A stretch of DNA of 64,000 nucleotides from Taxillus chinensis (taxonomy: Eukaryota > Streptophyta > Magnoliopsida > Santalales > Loranthaceae), in assembly GCA_023512835.1 (NCBI GenBank), contig CM042089.1, positions 2,075,987 to 2,139,986 of the forward strand, read 5' to 3'. Both the position numbers and the translations under genes were made by a program. The notes under the pieces were generated by a model. The model saw only the letters and a program-made list of their open reading frames with translations. It was not told where the DNA came from and did no database searches. Below, one piece after another: positions 41,684 to 54,004 of the stretch (position 1 is the stretch's first letter; the number at the start of each line of letters is the position of its first letter).

Positions 41684-44600
41684 ATGGAGGCACGCCCTGC
41701 TATGTCCATTCAGCAATCAGGCTCAAAGAAGTTTAGTAACATGGAACTTTCTGGAACTCTATCTTCATCTTTAACTATCCTTCCCACAACTCTGGAAGAG
41801 GTATTTCCAAACCAACAGGATTCAATGGAAAAGGAAGTCATGACACAACCTTTAGGGGTGAATACGAGTCTGCTGCCCTCCAACAATGGGGTGATTGGTC
41901 ACATCTTCTCCTCATCCTCAGGATTTTCCACAGATCTTCAATTTTCATCAGTTTCTTCCTATGAAAAGCATCCAAGAAACTCTCATTTTATCACTCAGTC
42001 AATAAATGGAGCAGCTTTACCTTTAACCCATTCTTCTCATTCTGAAATTCTTCAAAGAGAAACCTCAACTCATTGTGCACAAAACGAAAATATTTCTTGG
42101 TGTACAGATTCATTTCAGGGTTTTCTTGATTTTCCAGTAAATAGCGATATCCAGGACAGTCCATTAGAAAGCTGTAGCGGTAATGGTGTGATGGCATCTT
42201 TGGACCTTATCAAAAGGAATGACTGGCAAGAGTGGGCAGGCCAGCTACTTACTGATGAAGACACTTTGACTTCTAACTGGAATGAACTCCTTGTTGACGC
42301 CAATGAACCACAGGTGGGTCCCTTTTATGAAGCTATGGTAAATTAAACTGTGTTCTATTGTTCCATAGGTATTCAAATTTTAACATTTCGTTTCATTTCA
42401 ATATGTTGATTCGTTTTTGGTTAACTTGTCTTATTCCTTGTTACTGTTGGGTATTCCAGGTGGCATCCAAGGAACCTAAATCATCTTTTTCAGATTATCA
42501 ATCCCAAATCAATCAGCGTAGTCCTGCTCCAACAGGAGAAACAAATGCATGTATGTCAACTTCGTCCTCAGTAAACAATGCCCCAAACAAACCACGTATG
42601 CGTTGGACACCAGAACTTCATGAGGCCTTTATGGAGGCAGTCATCCAACTTGGTGGTAGTGAAAGTATGTACTTCAATATAAGTTACAATCATGGGTTTT
42701 CTGCTCATATTTATTTGTAATTTTTTGTTAATATATTTTTACAGGAGCTACTCCTAAAGGTGTGCTAAAGCTGATGAAAGTTGAAGGATTGACCATCTAC
42801 CATGTAAAAAGCCATCTGCAGGTATATGTTCTTTTATTTTCAAACTAAGGCTGCTTTTGTGTGTCTGTGTTTTCTTTCTTTTTTTTTACCGTAATAAATA
42901 TGATTTGCTGTCCCTATGTTGCATTTAGCCTTATTTTCTTATTTTTCTTCCTCTTATTTTTCGTGTTATTAATTGAGTTCACGTTCCTTATATTACAGAA
43001 GTATAGAACAGCCAGATACAGGCCTGAGCCTTTAGAAGGTGAGAAATCCAAGTCACAAGATTTTTTTTCTAAATAGATTATAGACATTCTGTGCCCTTAA
43101 GGATTATTGTTATTCTAGTTCAACTGTTCAAGCATTTTGAGAATCTGCATTTTGAATTATTCTGTGATTGTGTGTGTGCATGTGTCAGTCCAGTGCTCAT
43201 GCTATTTGTGCATGTATCTGGTCCAGTGTCCATGCTTTTTGTTTGACATTTGGTACATATGCTGTGACACCCCCAATCCCATATTGATATGATGTGGATT
43301 TTGTAATGGCCTTATAAGTTCATGCTGTTTATCCCAAGACCACCTATGACTAGTCCTTTGGTGTTGGCAACGTCTCTGTTGCTTCGTTATATCATTTGTT
43401 GAACTATAGTTCTCAAAGGTGAGCTAGACACCCAGGTATGGTGGTTTCAAAGTAGTTCATGTCCAGATGCCCTAGGTGCAAGGTGCAATTTGATCTGAGG
43501 CCAGCGCTTAGTTGAAGCTAGGTATTTATAAGAGTTTAAACTGACATATATGTAGCTAAACAATGCCTTTTAGCCTTTTGTTTTAGGGGTTTAAGTTGAA
43601 AAATATGGACAAGGAGGATTAAAAATAAAAAAATAAAAAGAATAAAAATGTGTTTGGAAGGTTTGTGATCCCCAAGTTTGAATGCCCTTAGTAGCATGTG
43701 ATTCCTTTACTGTCACAACTTCCCCATCCTGCTAATTTGCTATTCCTCTCTTTGTTCGGCACTCTGCTGTTAGCCTGTTAAACTTGGCTATTTTGTTCTC
43801 TGCTGCTCTGTTGCCACGTGCTACACAGCTGTTTGCTAGGCTGCTGCTTTTCTGCTTTATTCTGCTTTTTCTCCCATCTCTGCCCTAAACTTTAGTTTTT
43901 TTACCCATAACTATTTCCTCCATGGGTCTGCTCCTACCCTTAAGTGGTTAGTTTTTTCCTACCCCTTGCTATTATTAAGGATGTCACCTAGGCAAGGTGA
44001 CCCCCCTTGGCACTTTGGGTATGCCTTTGGTTTTGACAATTATGTGTTGAACATAGAGGTGCTCTTTTTAAAGCACTCGTGGATGAGATAGGCCAGCACA
44101 TTTAATGATCGATTATCCATTGTGAGCAGTTAACAGCTACAATAACTTGTATCTTCCATCATGGACAATGGGTGCCAGCCATGACCGGACTGGCTGCTTT
44201 ATTTTTAATTTAGCTTGTTAGAACAGGTGAGTGTAGTTTTTAAATGACCATATCCAGAGCTTGCACCTGCTACTAGATAGAGTAGGACCCGCTTGCTGTG
44301 CTAGTTTATTTTTAGTTTCATTATTGTTACTTATTGGTTGACGAGCTAGGCCCATGATATGATGTAAAACACTCTATTATGAATAAGCATGTACCATAAG
44401 GAAGAATGCACGATTCTCTGTCTGCTTTTACATTCCTGATGCTTGTATGTTGACTAGTCTACGACATTCTAGCATTGTGAACAAAATTTTAATTTACACA
44501 ATCGTTATCCACTTTGTGCAGGACCCGCCAAGAAAAAGTTGACTCCTATTGAAGAAATCTCTTCTATAGACATAAAAAAGTATGCCCCACTGATAGATAT

Positions 44601-46916
44601 GTTGGTTTTATTCTTCGTTGGTAGCTGTTAACAAATTTCCAGTCCTTTTTTTTTTGGTAATCTTTGTTGTGAATCTTTCTGGTTAGAAAAAACTGTAGAC
44701 TACTTACTCTTCTAAATAGGTTATTCTTCTTGTATGCATTAAGGGTTAATTTCAGGAAGTAAAATGATGAGTCATTTTGGCAACTTGTGGTAGTTGTTGA
44801 TGCTTCATCTGAATCCTCTCATAGTTGATGTGCACATTTTATTTGTCAGTGGTTGTTGGTGAATGTTTTTATTGCTATTTTGAGTTCAATCTATTGCACT
44901 CATAAAATGGTTGTTGTGGAAAAATATTTTGGGCGTGCTACTGAGCATAGCTTTATATCCCTTCTCTGACATTGAAAACTAAAATTCAGTATGTACTTAA
45001 GTTGTAGCATCAGCGTGTTTATCTAGCATGTGCTTTATTCTAGAAGTCAAATATTGCTGATGTGGTCATAGAATATAGTGTGTGCTCATTTTTTTTTGTC
45101 ATGTACTGCATCTATGACTTGCTTTAAGCAGAACTTTTATTCTGTCTTTTACGTAATTAAACATGGGCATGAGGATCCATGTTACTAAGCTAACCCCTGA
45201 AATTTTAAGCTTGCCGTATCCTGTAATAGCTTTGAATGCTGAATACATGGAATTCTTAAAGTTCATCTTGCTGTGGATGGCAGGGGTATTGAGATTACTG
45301 AAGCACTACGATTACAGATGGAAGTTCAGAAGCAGCTACATGAGCAGCTTGAGGTATGGTTTTACTCTTCTTCTGAAATGTGCTATTGTGAGGTTGTCTC
45401 TTGCCAATGATATATGTTTTAAATGTTGTAAAAATTATAGTTTGTGAGACAAATGTTTAGCACATGCTCAGACAAGCTGACACTTGCGCACCCATCTTAT
45501 CCAACAAAAGATTATTGTTTGATTTTGAGTTTTATCTTCTCACCTTGCCAACCTTCCCTCTCCCTGTTTCCACCCATCCGTGCAAAATATATATACTTGG
45601 TTCCTACCCCACAGAAAATGTAATTTGTTTTAAGACCTATATATTCTCAATTTAGGGTTTAAGATTAATTTAAAGTTTCAAATGTCCAGATATGTTTAGG
45701 ATAGTGTTCAGATTTATTCAAGGTTTAAGTTTTAGAGTTTGGGTTGTGGGTCCTCTCAATCAACAATGAAATGTTTGTACATGTTTTAAAGAAAAACAAG
45801 CAAATCTTTATAAAGAATAAGCAACACCCTAGGGTGCACACAACTTATTGTGGACTACTTTAATTTGCAGTTGACAATCATCCAGTACTTAAAACATCAA
45901 TAAGACATTCGAACATGAAAATCGAGAAGATGAAGAGGAAAGAATATTGTAGACGCATCTAATGTTATATGTTATATTTGATGAATTGTGATGGATAAAA
46001 TAACACCCAAGGATAACATAAAACCATGTTAGCATTAATGAAGATTGTTTTTAATTACTATCGTGGTCTATACATGGCTTTGGGTAGCCTGTGAGTTCTT
46101 TGGCCAGGGTTGGTTATTGGACCAATAGAGGGAAATTGTGTTCCTCATTTTTTTGTTTTGGCAACCATATATGAGGATGCAGGAGATTGGATTTGTCACC
46201 TCTTAAAAAACAGACACTGCAAGATGAAGTTTATTGACCCCATAAATCATCAAATCTATAATGGCCATTGATTTCCTCAGGGGTGGGGAACAGTTGTGTG
46301 TACCTTGGAGCCTTGAATGGTGGGAACTGGCATTCTATTCCTGAACAGCCTTCAAGCATGCATGCAATAAAGTACATTGAATCTGAAGTTTGAAATACTG
46401 ACTGTCCCATGCTTTATTGGTTCTAGGAAATGTGATGGATTTGTTTTATAACCTCAACACAAAGTTAGCATTGCAACAAGCACAATTTCACATACTTTTC
46501 AGTAAAAATATTCATCTTCTCTTGTGATATATCAGTATCTTCCCTTTCTGCAGATTCAAAGAAATTTACAGCTTCGAATCGAAGAACAAGGGAGATGCCT
46601 CCAAATGATGTTTGAACAGCAGAACAAGTCCCGCCTTGACAAATTGAAGGCCTCGTCTTCTACCATGGACGAACCCTTCACTTCGTCTCCTGATGCAGTA
46701 CAAAGTTCTCCCTCCAAAGATGGAAGGGAAGCCTCTCAAGCTGGACACAGCCCCATTAGCACTGAAGGGGAGGAAATTTGCAAGAAGCTTGTCATGAAGC
46801 AGAAGGCATGTGATGCTGAAGCTCCTGAGGGCGAAGATGAGTCTGATTACCAAATCTCAAAGCGTGCAAGAACTGACGGTTCAGAAGCATCAGCTGCTGA
46901 TACAGGTTTGCACTAA
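41684..46916 (+). CDS. PHR1: PHR1-type MYB-CC transcription factor (phosphate starvation response)
   Basis: Nuclear GARP/MYB-CC regulator that binds P1BS sites (GNATATNC) and is held back by SPX proteins when inositol pyrophosphates are high. Exons: 41684-42313, 42460-42664, 42745-42821, 42999-43038, 44522-44579, 45284-45353, 46554-46916; phases agree; 480 residues. The N-terminus [13 protein letters not shown] and the [17 protein letters not shown] block match PHR1. The MYB domain spans about 254-310 ([54 protein letters not shown]). The coiled-coil/LHEQLE (CC) domain spans about 337-385 ([19 protein letters not shown], then [20 protein letters not shown]). The C-terminus is acidic and serine-rich. 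It could be the close paralogue PHL1; the MEARP start and acidic N-terminal segment favour PHR1. Introns 4-6 are long (0.7-1.5 kb). Confidence 0.93.
43039..44521. other. Long PHR1 intron with possible transposon relics
   Basis: No exon missed as far as I can see: the flanking exons join in phase. Around 43260-43520 and 44030-44350 the sequence is less T-rich than normal intron ('gctgtgacacccccaatccc', 'gtgagctagacacccag'), suggesting old insertions, but no terminal repeats are visible. Confidence 0.35.
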
Positions 46917-47156
46917 CGAGACCGTGCTGCCTTGTGAGAGATTTTGATCTTGAGGTGGACATACTTAGCTGACTACTCAAGCCTTCTGCGTCCATGTTTT
47001 TCTTTGGGCTGATAGGATGTCTAGTCTAGTATATCTATTTAGTTCAAAAATACAGTCAATTTTTCTTTGTTGGATTTGCCAACCTCACAAAGCTTGGTCT
47101 CAATTGCAAGGGAATTGGGCACTCATGCAGAAAACCTTGGAAGATTCCTAGTAGAT

Positions 47157-47790
47157 GGGCCATTTGGTTTATATGTAAGCATAGGTTGTAGAAAGACAGC
47201 TCCCTAAAATCAGGGGGAGCTTGCTTGCTTGCTTTTTTTTTTTTTTTTTGTTGCTATCGTGCAAAAATATTTCAGGCCTATTCGATAAATGGCATTGTTC
47301 CATTAAGTTTATGAGCCAATTCACGGTGGAACTAAAGGCTATTGGCACTTGTAAATGCTATGTGTTTTGCTTAAGCATATATGTAAATCATTGGCCAAAA
47401 TGAGGTGTGGCCGGTGTTAAGGCTCTGTACTGCTGCCATTTGGTTTATGGGTTTGCATACATAGTAGAAAAATAGCTCCTAAAATCAGGGGGAGTGCCCT
47501 ACGGGGCGTAGCCGGAGAGGTGTAGAAGCCTAGGAGGAGACCGATGTTAAGGCTATGTACTGCCATTTGGTTTATGGGTTTGCATACATGGTAGAAAAAT
47601 AGCTCCTAAAATCTGGGGGGAGTGCCCTGCGGGGCGTAGAAGCCTAGGAGGAGACCGATAGTAGATTGAAGGTTTAAATTGCCTACCCTTCTCTGAATGC
47701 AATTTGTAATAAAAAGTATTCTGACAGTGGCACTAAAGGCTATTCGGCACTTGTAAAAGCTATACGTTTTGCTTAGCATATATGCAATGA
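47157..47790 (+). repeat. Two interleaved repeats downstream of PHR1
   Basis: Three copies of a unit with 'gccatttggtttat', 'gcatacat(a/g)gtagaaaaata', 'gctcctaaaatc(a/t)ggggg' start near 47158, 47434 and 47562; the last two also share 'gtgccctgcggggcgtag' and 'agcctaggaggagaccgat'. A second pair, 'actaaaggctattggcact' near 47330 and its near-copy near 47730, brackets them. It looks like a local duplication in the 3'UTR or just behind it. Confidence 0.75.
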
Positions 47791-48558
47791 GTGATGTTAC
47801 GTAATCTATAAAATGGTCATAAATCTAAACCGTCCGTTGTCACGATTTCGCGATATAATATCTTACCGTACCATTTTTATATGTAAATCCCCAAAGTAGG
47901 TGAACAGAGCAGGGTGGGTGTCAGACACGAGTCCGACCACCTAGTATTTGTGAATATAAAATAAATTCAAATATTGCAGATACCGTACAAACCCGAATAG
48001 GGGTTAATTAAATTATCCAGAGGAATTAAATTATGCTCCAGAAGATGGAATCGGGTGCAAAAATATTGCCACAAACACACGAATCTGGATGTCGACCAAC
48101 TTACATTTGTAAATGTTACAAAGTGGTGCTTATCTTCACAATGACACAACAACAAATCAACCAATTCGGATTCGCATACAGACACAGCTAATAAAACACA
48201 ATCAATCCATTCACATACACTAATGACACAGCCCACTACTACTATGGCCGTGCAGCAGAATGCAAGAACTGCACGCATACACACGCAAGCACACACTAAA
48301 ACAACAACGAAGGAGGTCCCAAGAACTGACACCACCTCCACAAAAGCAGCGTGAAGTCAAAAAGTTGGTCAAGCATCAACAGCAACACCCCCCCTCGTCA
48401 AAGCTCTCTCCAACCTCGTCTCAAACGGTGTAGAATGCCAATTCACAGCCTTATCCTACAACCACCCGATAAACATCAACTTCAAAAAATAAAAATAAAA
48501 AATAAAAAATAATAATAATTAATATATTGAAAAGAAAAAGAAGAAAAAAGACTGTAAG

Positions 48559-50046
48559 TCATGCCTCTCTGTACTTGCTGGTAGTGTTGGGGATTCCTTT
48601 GAAGGAAACAGGGGAGGAGTCCTTAGCCACCTGGGTGTGTTGCTGTTGTTGTTGTTGTGTACCCCAATAACCGCCAACACTCCCTATAATCGGCGCCTCC
48701 TCGTCAGCGCTCCGGCACGGAGACCGCTTCGCCGGAGAAGACGACGCCGAGAACTGCCGGAGCTCCTCCACCGTCAGCGCCCCCAAAATGGGCCTATCCT
48801 CGAAGCTTCTCACAGGGGTCGTCGAAACAGAGGAGGTGCTGTTGTGGTCCGAAGCTGCTGCTCCCAACCAGCTGGAGAGGCTCGCGTCCACCGCGACCTC
48901 CTCCTCCTCATTGCGAGCCCGCCGGTCCCTCTTCGGCCTATAACTGAAAGACAGCTCCTCCGCGTGTTTGGGCAGTTCTTCCAATTTTTGCTTCAATTGA
49001 GGTGGTCCGCTTGCCTTGAGGGCTTTCCACTGGGTGAGATTCTCAACCGGGTTCAAAACAGGGTGCACATATGCGCTCCGATCTCGGATGATTCTCTTCC
49101 ATTGCATGGGTTCCGGTCCATGATTCACAAGAGCCGTTATGTTGGTCGAGTTCACATTCCTTGATTCCACCACCCACGGCGGAGGCTGGTTCTCGATGGA
49201 ATTATTATAGTACTCCGTGTCGTCAACATCGCTCTCGCTATCAACGTATTCAAATTCTTCAGTTTCATCCTCGTAGTTGTCATCATCGATGTCTCTGCAA
49301 TTCAGGTACCTGTTGTTGAGAGGGTGGGATTTAATGCTCATGGCGACGGCATTCGAATGAGGCTGCCCTGATTTTTCCAAATCTGGTTTCTCCTCCTCCT
49401 CCTCCTCTGTTTTCGAAATTGACTCCCCTGTTTTCTCATCTTCAATCTCGCCATCCGAAATGTGCTCATAGGTCGTTACATTTAGGTCAAATGTTACTTT
49501 CTTTCTGGCGCTCAGGGTCAATTGCTCTTCGGATTTGTTGTCTCTATGGAAAACAAAAAAAAAAAAAATCTAGAATACTTCAGAACAGAGGATATTAAAA
49601 TAAAAAGGTTCCAGAGCCCCCATGGGTGTGACAAAAGGCTCACCGGAGGAGACTTGTAGCAAATTTTTTGGGCGTCTCTACGTGATCTGATTCGATGGCA
49701 GTAGCTTCCACAGGCTTGTAGCTTCCGTGTGTCTGTACAAACTTAACAAAAATAAAATCAATTGGCCTCGCAGATGGATGAAATAAGTGGAAAAATCCTA
49801 AATCATGTTTGGTTGCTGAGAAAGAAAGTTATGGATTCAGCGCCTTTACCCAACACGGCTTTAGATTAAAACAAGCAATTTGTTTCGAATTCTCGTGAAT
49901 CAAGCAAGGCAAATGGTAAGAGAAATTGTAATGTTTGAAGGATCAGATGGGCTTACTTGGTGTCGGGTCCGAGGCCGAACCTTATGCCTCTGTTTTCTGC
50001 TTTCCCGATCCTTGGAAGAACCAAAGCAAGCAAGAAAGCAGCCCAT
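48559..50046 (-). CDS. JASON-like protein with N-terminal lipidation signal
   Basis: Exons in transcription order: 50046-49957, 49732-49644, 49543-48559; GT-AG and in phase; 387 residues. The product begins MGCFLACFGSS, with Gly2 for N-myristoylation and Cys3/Cys7 for palmitoylation, so membrane attachment is likely. A basic stretch (KQRHKVRPRTRHQ) follows, then KKVTFDLNVTTYEHI, an acidic glutamate-rich region, WKRIIRDRSAYVHPVLNPVE, SFSYRPKRDRR and a C-terminal part with FEDRPILGALTVEELRQF and a glutamine run. This layout matches the plant JASON family. JASON itself controls spindle orientation in male meiosis II in Arabidopsis, while paralogues such as AT5G44040 are less studied. I infer family membership, not the meiotic role. 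The stop codon lies in the long last exon. Confidence 0.82.
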
Positions 50047-50200
50047 CAGAGAGCACACACACACACAAACACTCTCTCTCTCTCTCTCTCTGAGCAAAAT
50101 TTGGGATCTGTTGAAGGAATTGCTTAAAGGGTCTCCATAGTTTTCACCAGAGAGAGAAATGTAGTAGACAGAACGGTCACACAATTTAAACTCCACGGCC
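50047..50200 (-). promoter_or_regulatory. 5' leader of the JASON-like gene with CA/CT microsatellite
   Basis: On the plus strand 50057-50092 reads (CA)n then (CT)n, so the transcript would carry GA- and GT-rich leader sequence. It lies directly upstream of the MGCF start and is probably transcribed. Confidence 0.45.
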
Positions 50201-50250
50201 CTATTAGTTCATCGATAAAAGTTAGTGACCGTTGGAAGCTTTTTTCTAAT

Positions 50251-50290
<40 letters not shown>

Positions 50291-50524
50291 AATAAAAGTT
50301 GGAAGAGCCAGCGGAGCGCACAATTATCATATGTGGAGCCTGGGGAAGGTGTCCAATAAGGCTGCTGACGTGTCAAGAGTGGGGGCATGATGGAAAGCCT
50401 TTTTCTTAAATTTTGTATATGGGTTGTCTTAACTCTTAACTCTTTAATTGTGGGACTTGATTTGAGAATTAATGTGGTTATTTAACTAATTTTACTGTTT
50501 TTAAAAATCTCAAATGACACTGTG

Positions 50525-50561
<37 letters not shown>

Positions 50562-51380
50562 ACAAATCAAAACAATATGGTTTTGAAGTGTAGAATTCAA
50601 AATCTTAACTACAAACCTAATTAGATAACACACTGAATCCTCTGATTTGTCGCCCTGCTCTTTAATGATTGCTGTTCCAACATTAAATTTTACATTAGTT
50701 TTCTTTTAGTTTTCTTCCATGGAGGCTGGAGAGCATATGTGGGTCAATGGATATAACAGAAACACCAAATTCTCTTCATCATTTATTTATGGAACTTGCA
50801 GCGGATTTAATAACTTAATTGTTTATGTAAAGCAGTTATTTAAATAAAAAATATTTTTAAAAATGATATTATCAACTTAAAATTTAATTTTAAATATCAA
50901 TAATATGGGAATAAATTATAATCACTCAAAACTAAATAATTTGAAAATAAATTTAATCACTCTCTACCCAATTTTTTTTCTTTATTTTAGAGCTTATAGA
51001 TACATTTAAATGTATAGAATTCAAACATATTTGTCGCAAATGGGACACGAATTTTAAAATATAATATTTATGAATTCTTCATGAATAAATTATAAAATTT
51101 ACGAAATTAGTCACAAATATTAAAATATAATATATATATATATATATATGTTTATTTATATTTGAACGATCATAACTATTATAGTTATGTTTATGAATAT
51201 ATACGCTATAACAGTCCCTAATCAACCGATATAAATAAGTTTTTGTTAAATCAAAGTCTAAAATGTTAATGAATCCCTGCGAAACAAATGTAGAACGACG
51301 CCGTTCTTTCCCGTAAGCCCAGTTAGTTAACCTCGTACTCTACGACTCGCGTAAGGGCAGTCACGCACATACAATGACTC
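50200..51380. other. Intergenic region between two divergent genes
   Basis: AT-rich with three (TA)n microsatellites (about 50256-50286, 50528-50554 and 51130-51150). No open frame of interest. It separates the start of the JASON-like gene (minus) from the hnRNP-like gene (plus) and so holds both promoters. Confidence 0.5.
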
Positions 51381-51402
51381 GGCCTCTTGCTCACTTCAAT
51401 CC

Positions 51403-51418
51403 ATAACCCTAACCCTAA
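51403..51418 (+). promoter_or_regulatory. Telomere-like telo-box in the hnRNP gene leader
   Basis: AACCCTAACCCTAA at about 51405-51418 lies some 55 bases before the start codon. Telo-boxes in or near the leader are typical of plant genes for the translation and RNA machinery. Confidence 0.55.
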
Positions 51419-51470
51419 GACTCCAAATCTGCACGATTTTCAGTCTCAAGCTTCGCGGGAGAGTGGGGGG

Positions 51471-53289
51471 ATGGATTCGGACGAAGGCAAGCTGTTCATA
51501 GGAGGAATAGCGTGGGACACGGACGAGGACAAGCTCATCGAGTACTTCCGCAAGTACGGAGATGTCACGCAGGCTGTCGTGATGCGCGAAAGAACCACCG
51601 GCCGACACAGAGGCTTCGCATTTATCGTTTTCTCCGATCCCACGGTCCCCGATAGGGTTCTTCAGGAGAAACATGTCATTAATGGCAGAACAGTGAGAAC
51701 TCATCTTCTGTAATAACTAATTTGTTTTTCGTTTTGTCTTTTTTAATGTATTCTAATTCGGCTATTTTTTTTGTTTATCACTTGGTTTCTTTATCACGCA
51801 TAATGTGCATTGATCGGATTTTGCGTCGTCTAAGTTATATCCACATGGGTTGTGGTGATTTATATCTAGATTCTTGAATTTGGTTCGTGGGCTTGTGGGC
51901 AGAGTATTTCTATCAAGATTTTTGTATTGGCTAGGGTAAATTTTAATTCTTTGCTTGATATTTATGGATGAAAAACAGTAAAGATGGTACTCCCAGATAT
52001 GTAACAATAAATATTCCTAGGCATGGTTGGAGTTTGGGATTGTTTAAAATAAAACTAGTTTGAGAGGGAGAGAGAAAGAGAGGGCACCAAGAGCTTCCAA
52101 GCATAATCTCCAGAAGCACCAAAAGCTTCCAAGCATAATTTCATAATATTTTGCGGGTTTTAGAGGTTATTGTTATAATGCATGCAGGCTTTTATGTGCT
52201 TTAAAACAGTTTTTGAATAATCAGGTGGATACTAAGAAGGCATTATCAAGAGAAGAGCAGCAAACCTCCAAACTTGGATATTCTAATCATTCCAAAGGTT
52301 CTGAAGGGGATAGAAGCTTTAAAACCAAGAAGATTTTTGTTGGAGGGTTGCCTTCATCCCTTACAGATGAAGGTTTCCAACAGTATTTTGAAAGTTATGG
52401 TCATGTGACTGATGTAGTAATCATGTACGATCAAAATACAAAGCGGCCTCGTGGTTTCGGATTCATCTCATTTGAGTCTGAAGATGCAGTTGACAGAGTT
52501 CTACACAAAGTTTTCCATGAGTTGAATGGTAAAATTGTAGAAGTCAAACGAGCCCTCCCTAAAGATGCTAGTCAAGGTGTTGGCGGTGGTGGTCATATTG
52601 GAGGCTACCAAAGCTATGGGGCCTTGGTTGCTAATGCTGGTGCATTCAATAATCGAATGGATGGTAGCAGATATATGCAGCTTCAGAATGCTGCTGGTGC
52701 TTTTCCATTATACTCTGGGTCTGGTGGACCAGGATATGGGTATGGAGCAGCAAGTAGCAATATGGGTTATGGTGGGTATGGAAGTTTTGGAATTGGTGCT
52801 TATGGAAGTGTCAACGCTGTGTTCAGTGGCCTGACTGGGGCTTACAGCAATTTTAATGTTCCTCGGATGGGCTATTTAAGTGCTCCTCCTGTTTCCTTGA
52901 AGTCCCTGTGGGGAAACCAAACTTCTCCCAGTTATGTTCCTTCTGGTTATAGCCCAGCCGCATGCTATGGAGGAGCAGTTCCCTGGGGTGGTGTAGGTAG
53001 CATTGTTCCTGCTTCTGCACCAATTGGTCGATCTCCAATTGGAGTTTCTGGATATGGTAACCAAGGCTATGGTTATGGCAACTATGATGGAGCCAACAGC
53101 CCCTATTCTAGTTATGGTAAGTATGGCACATCTAACTTACGTGGTGGGAGTGTTGGTCCAAATGGAAATACTGGGTATCATATTCCTAGTGCTGGCCAAG
53201 GTGGAGCTGTCAACGATTACACAGGAAGTAGTTTCACCAACAACAATGGGAAATTAGGTTTTAGTGGTGCTCAGCTTAGGCACTCCTAG
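51471..53289 (+). CDS. hnRNP-type RNA-binding protein with two RRMs and Gly/Tyr-rich tail
   Basis: Plant heterogeneous nuclear ribonucleoprotein 1-like protein (hnRNP A/B or Musashi-like class), probably nuclear with shuttling. Exons 51471-51692 and 52225-53289 join in phase; 428 residues. RRM1 covers about 7-80 (RNP2 LFIGGI at 8-13, RNP1 RGFAFIVF at 47-54). RRM2 covers about 110-190 (IFVGGL at 111-116, RGFGFISF at 150-157). The intron falls inside the end of RRM1 (NGRT/VDTKKAL), a position I associate with this family. From residue about 190 the tail is glycine-, tyrosine- and serine-rich (GYGYGAASSNMGYGGYGSFG and similar), a low-complexity, prion-like segment suited to condensate formation. 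The start was chosen as the MDSDEGK typical of the family; the upstream in-frame sequence belongs to the leader. Confidence 0.92.
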
Positions 53290-53699
53290 AAGTGACCATT
53301 TTGCTTTGAGATCTTTCACAGGATTCTGTAATATTGCCCTGACCAGTGTCCGTTGTTTCTCATGTAAAAGATTTTGTATGATGACAACGAATTCTGGTCT
53401 TGGTTGTATGGTTTCTATCTCAATGCAGCATTCAATTTCTTTGAGTCATTTTAGACCAGTAGTTATGTTTCATAATACTAACATCCTCCATTGAGTTGCA
53501 GATTCTAAATTGAATGGAGGTTTGCATTTATCCTCGCCTATTTACAAATCATTATTATATTTATGACGTTGAGTGTTGACAATAATTGGCTCTTGCTGTC
53601 TCACGGCTCTGCATGCTCGCGAGTATCTCAGGGATTTGGGTGGCACACAACGTAAGTAATTGAGTTCGATTCAAACGTGGGCAAGTTTGTGTTGGACAG
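53290..53699 (+). other. 3'UTR of the hnRNP gene and spacer
   Basis: Non-coding sequence after the stop, probably 3'UTR to about 53530; nothing else seen before the duplicated unit starts at 53700. Confidence 0.45.
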
Positions 53700-54004
53700 A
53701 TTCAGATTTGCGCTAGGCGCGTTGGGGGAAGAAATTTATGGAAAATGTGATATTTATTGGAATTCAAGAGAACCTTATCTAGAGGGCTACAAAATCGTAC
53801 TGAGAATTGCCCAAGACAGGAATACAAGTGCTCACTTACCAATGTATTTGTTTATTTATTTTGTATAATTATTTGTTCTATTCCATCTGTGGCATGATAA
53901 GTTTCATAATGCCTACGTAGTGCATTTGCATGTCTCGTATTGGGCCATCTGTTGTGAAGGGAGGGAGGTGACTGGTGGTTCATCATTAATTGCCTACGCG
54001 CATC

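Noticed and set aside
48637..49164. 175-codon plus-strand open frame
   Set aside because: Antisense shadow of the JASON-like last exon, which is clearly coding on the minus strand.
53003..53257. Methionine/valine-rich frame on the plus strand
   Set aside because: Out-of-frame reading of the Gly/Tyr-rich tail of the hnRNP gene.
53655..53690. tRNA-like B-box word 'gagttcgattcaaac'
   Set aside because: No A-box, anticodon arm or acceptor stem can be built around it.
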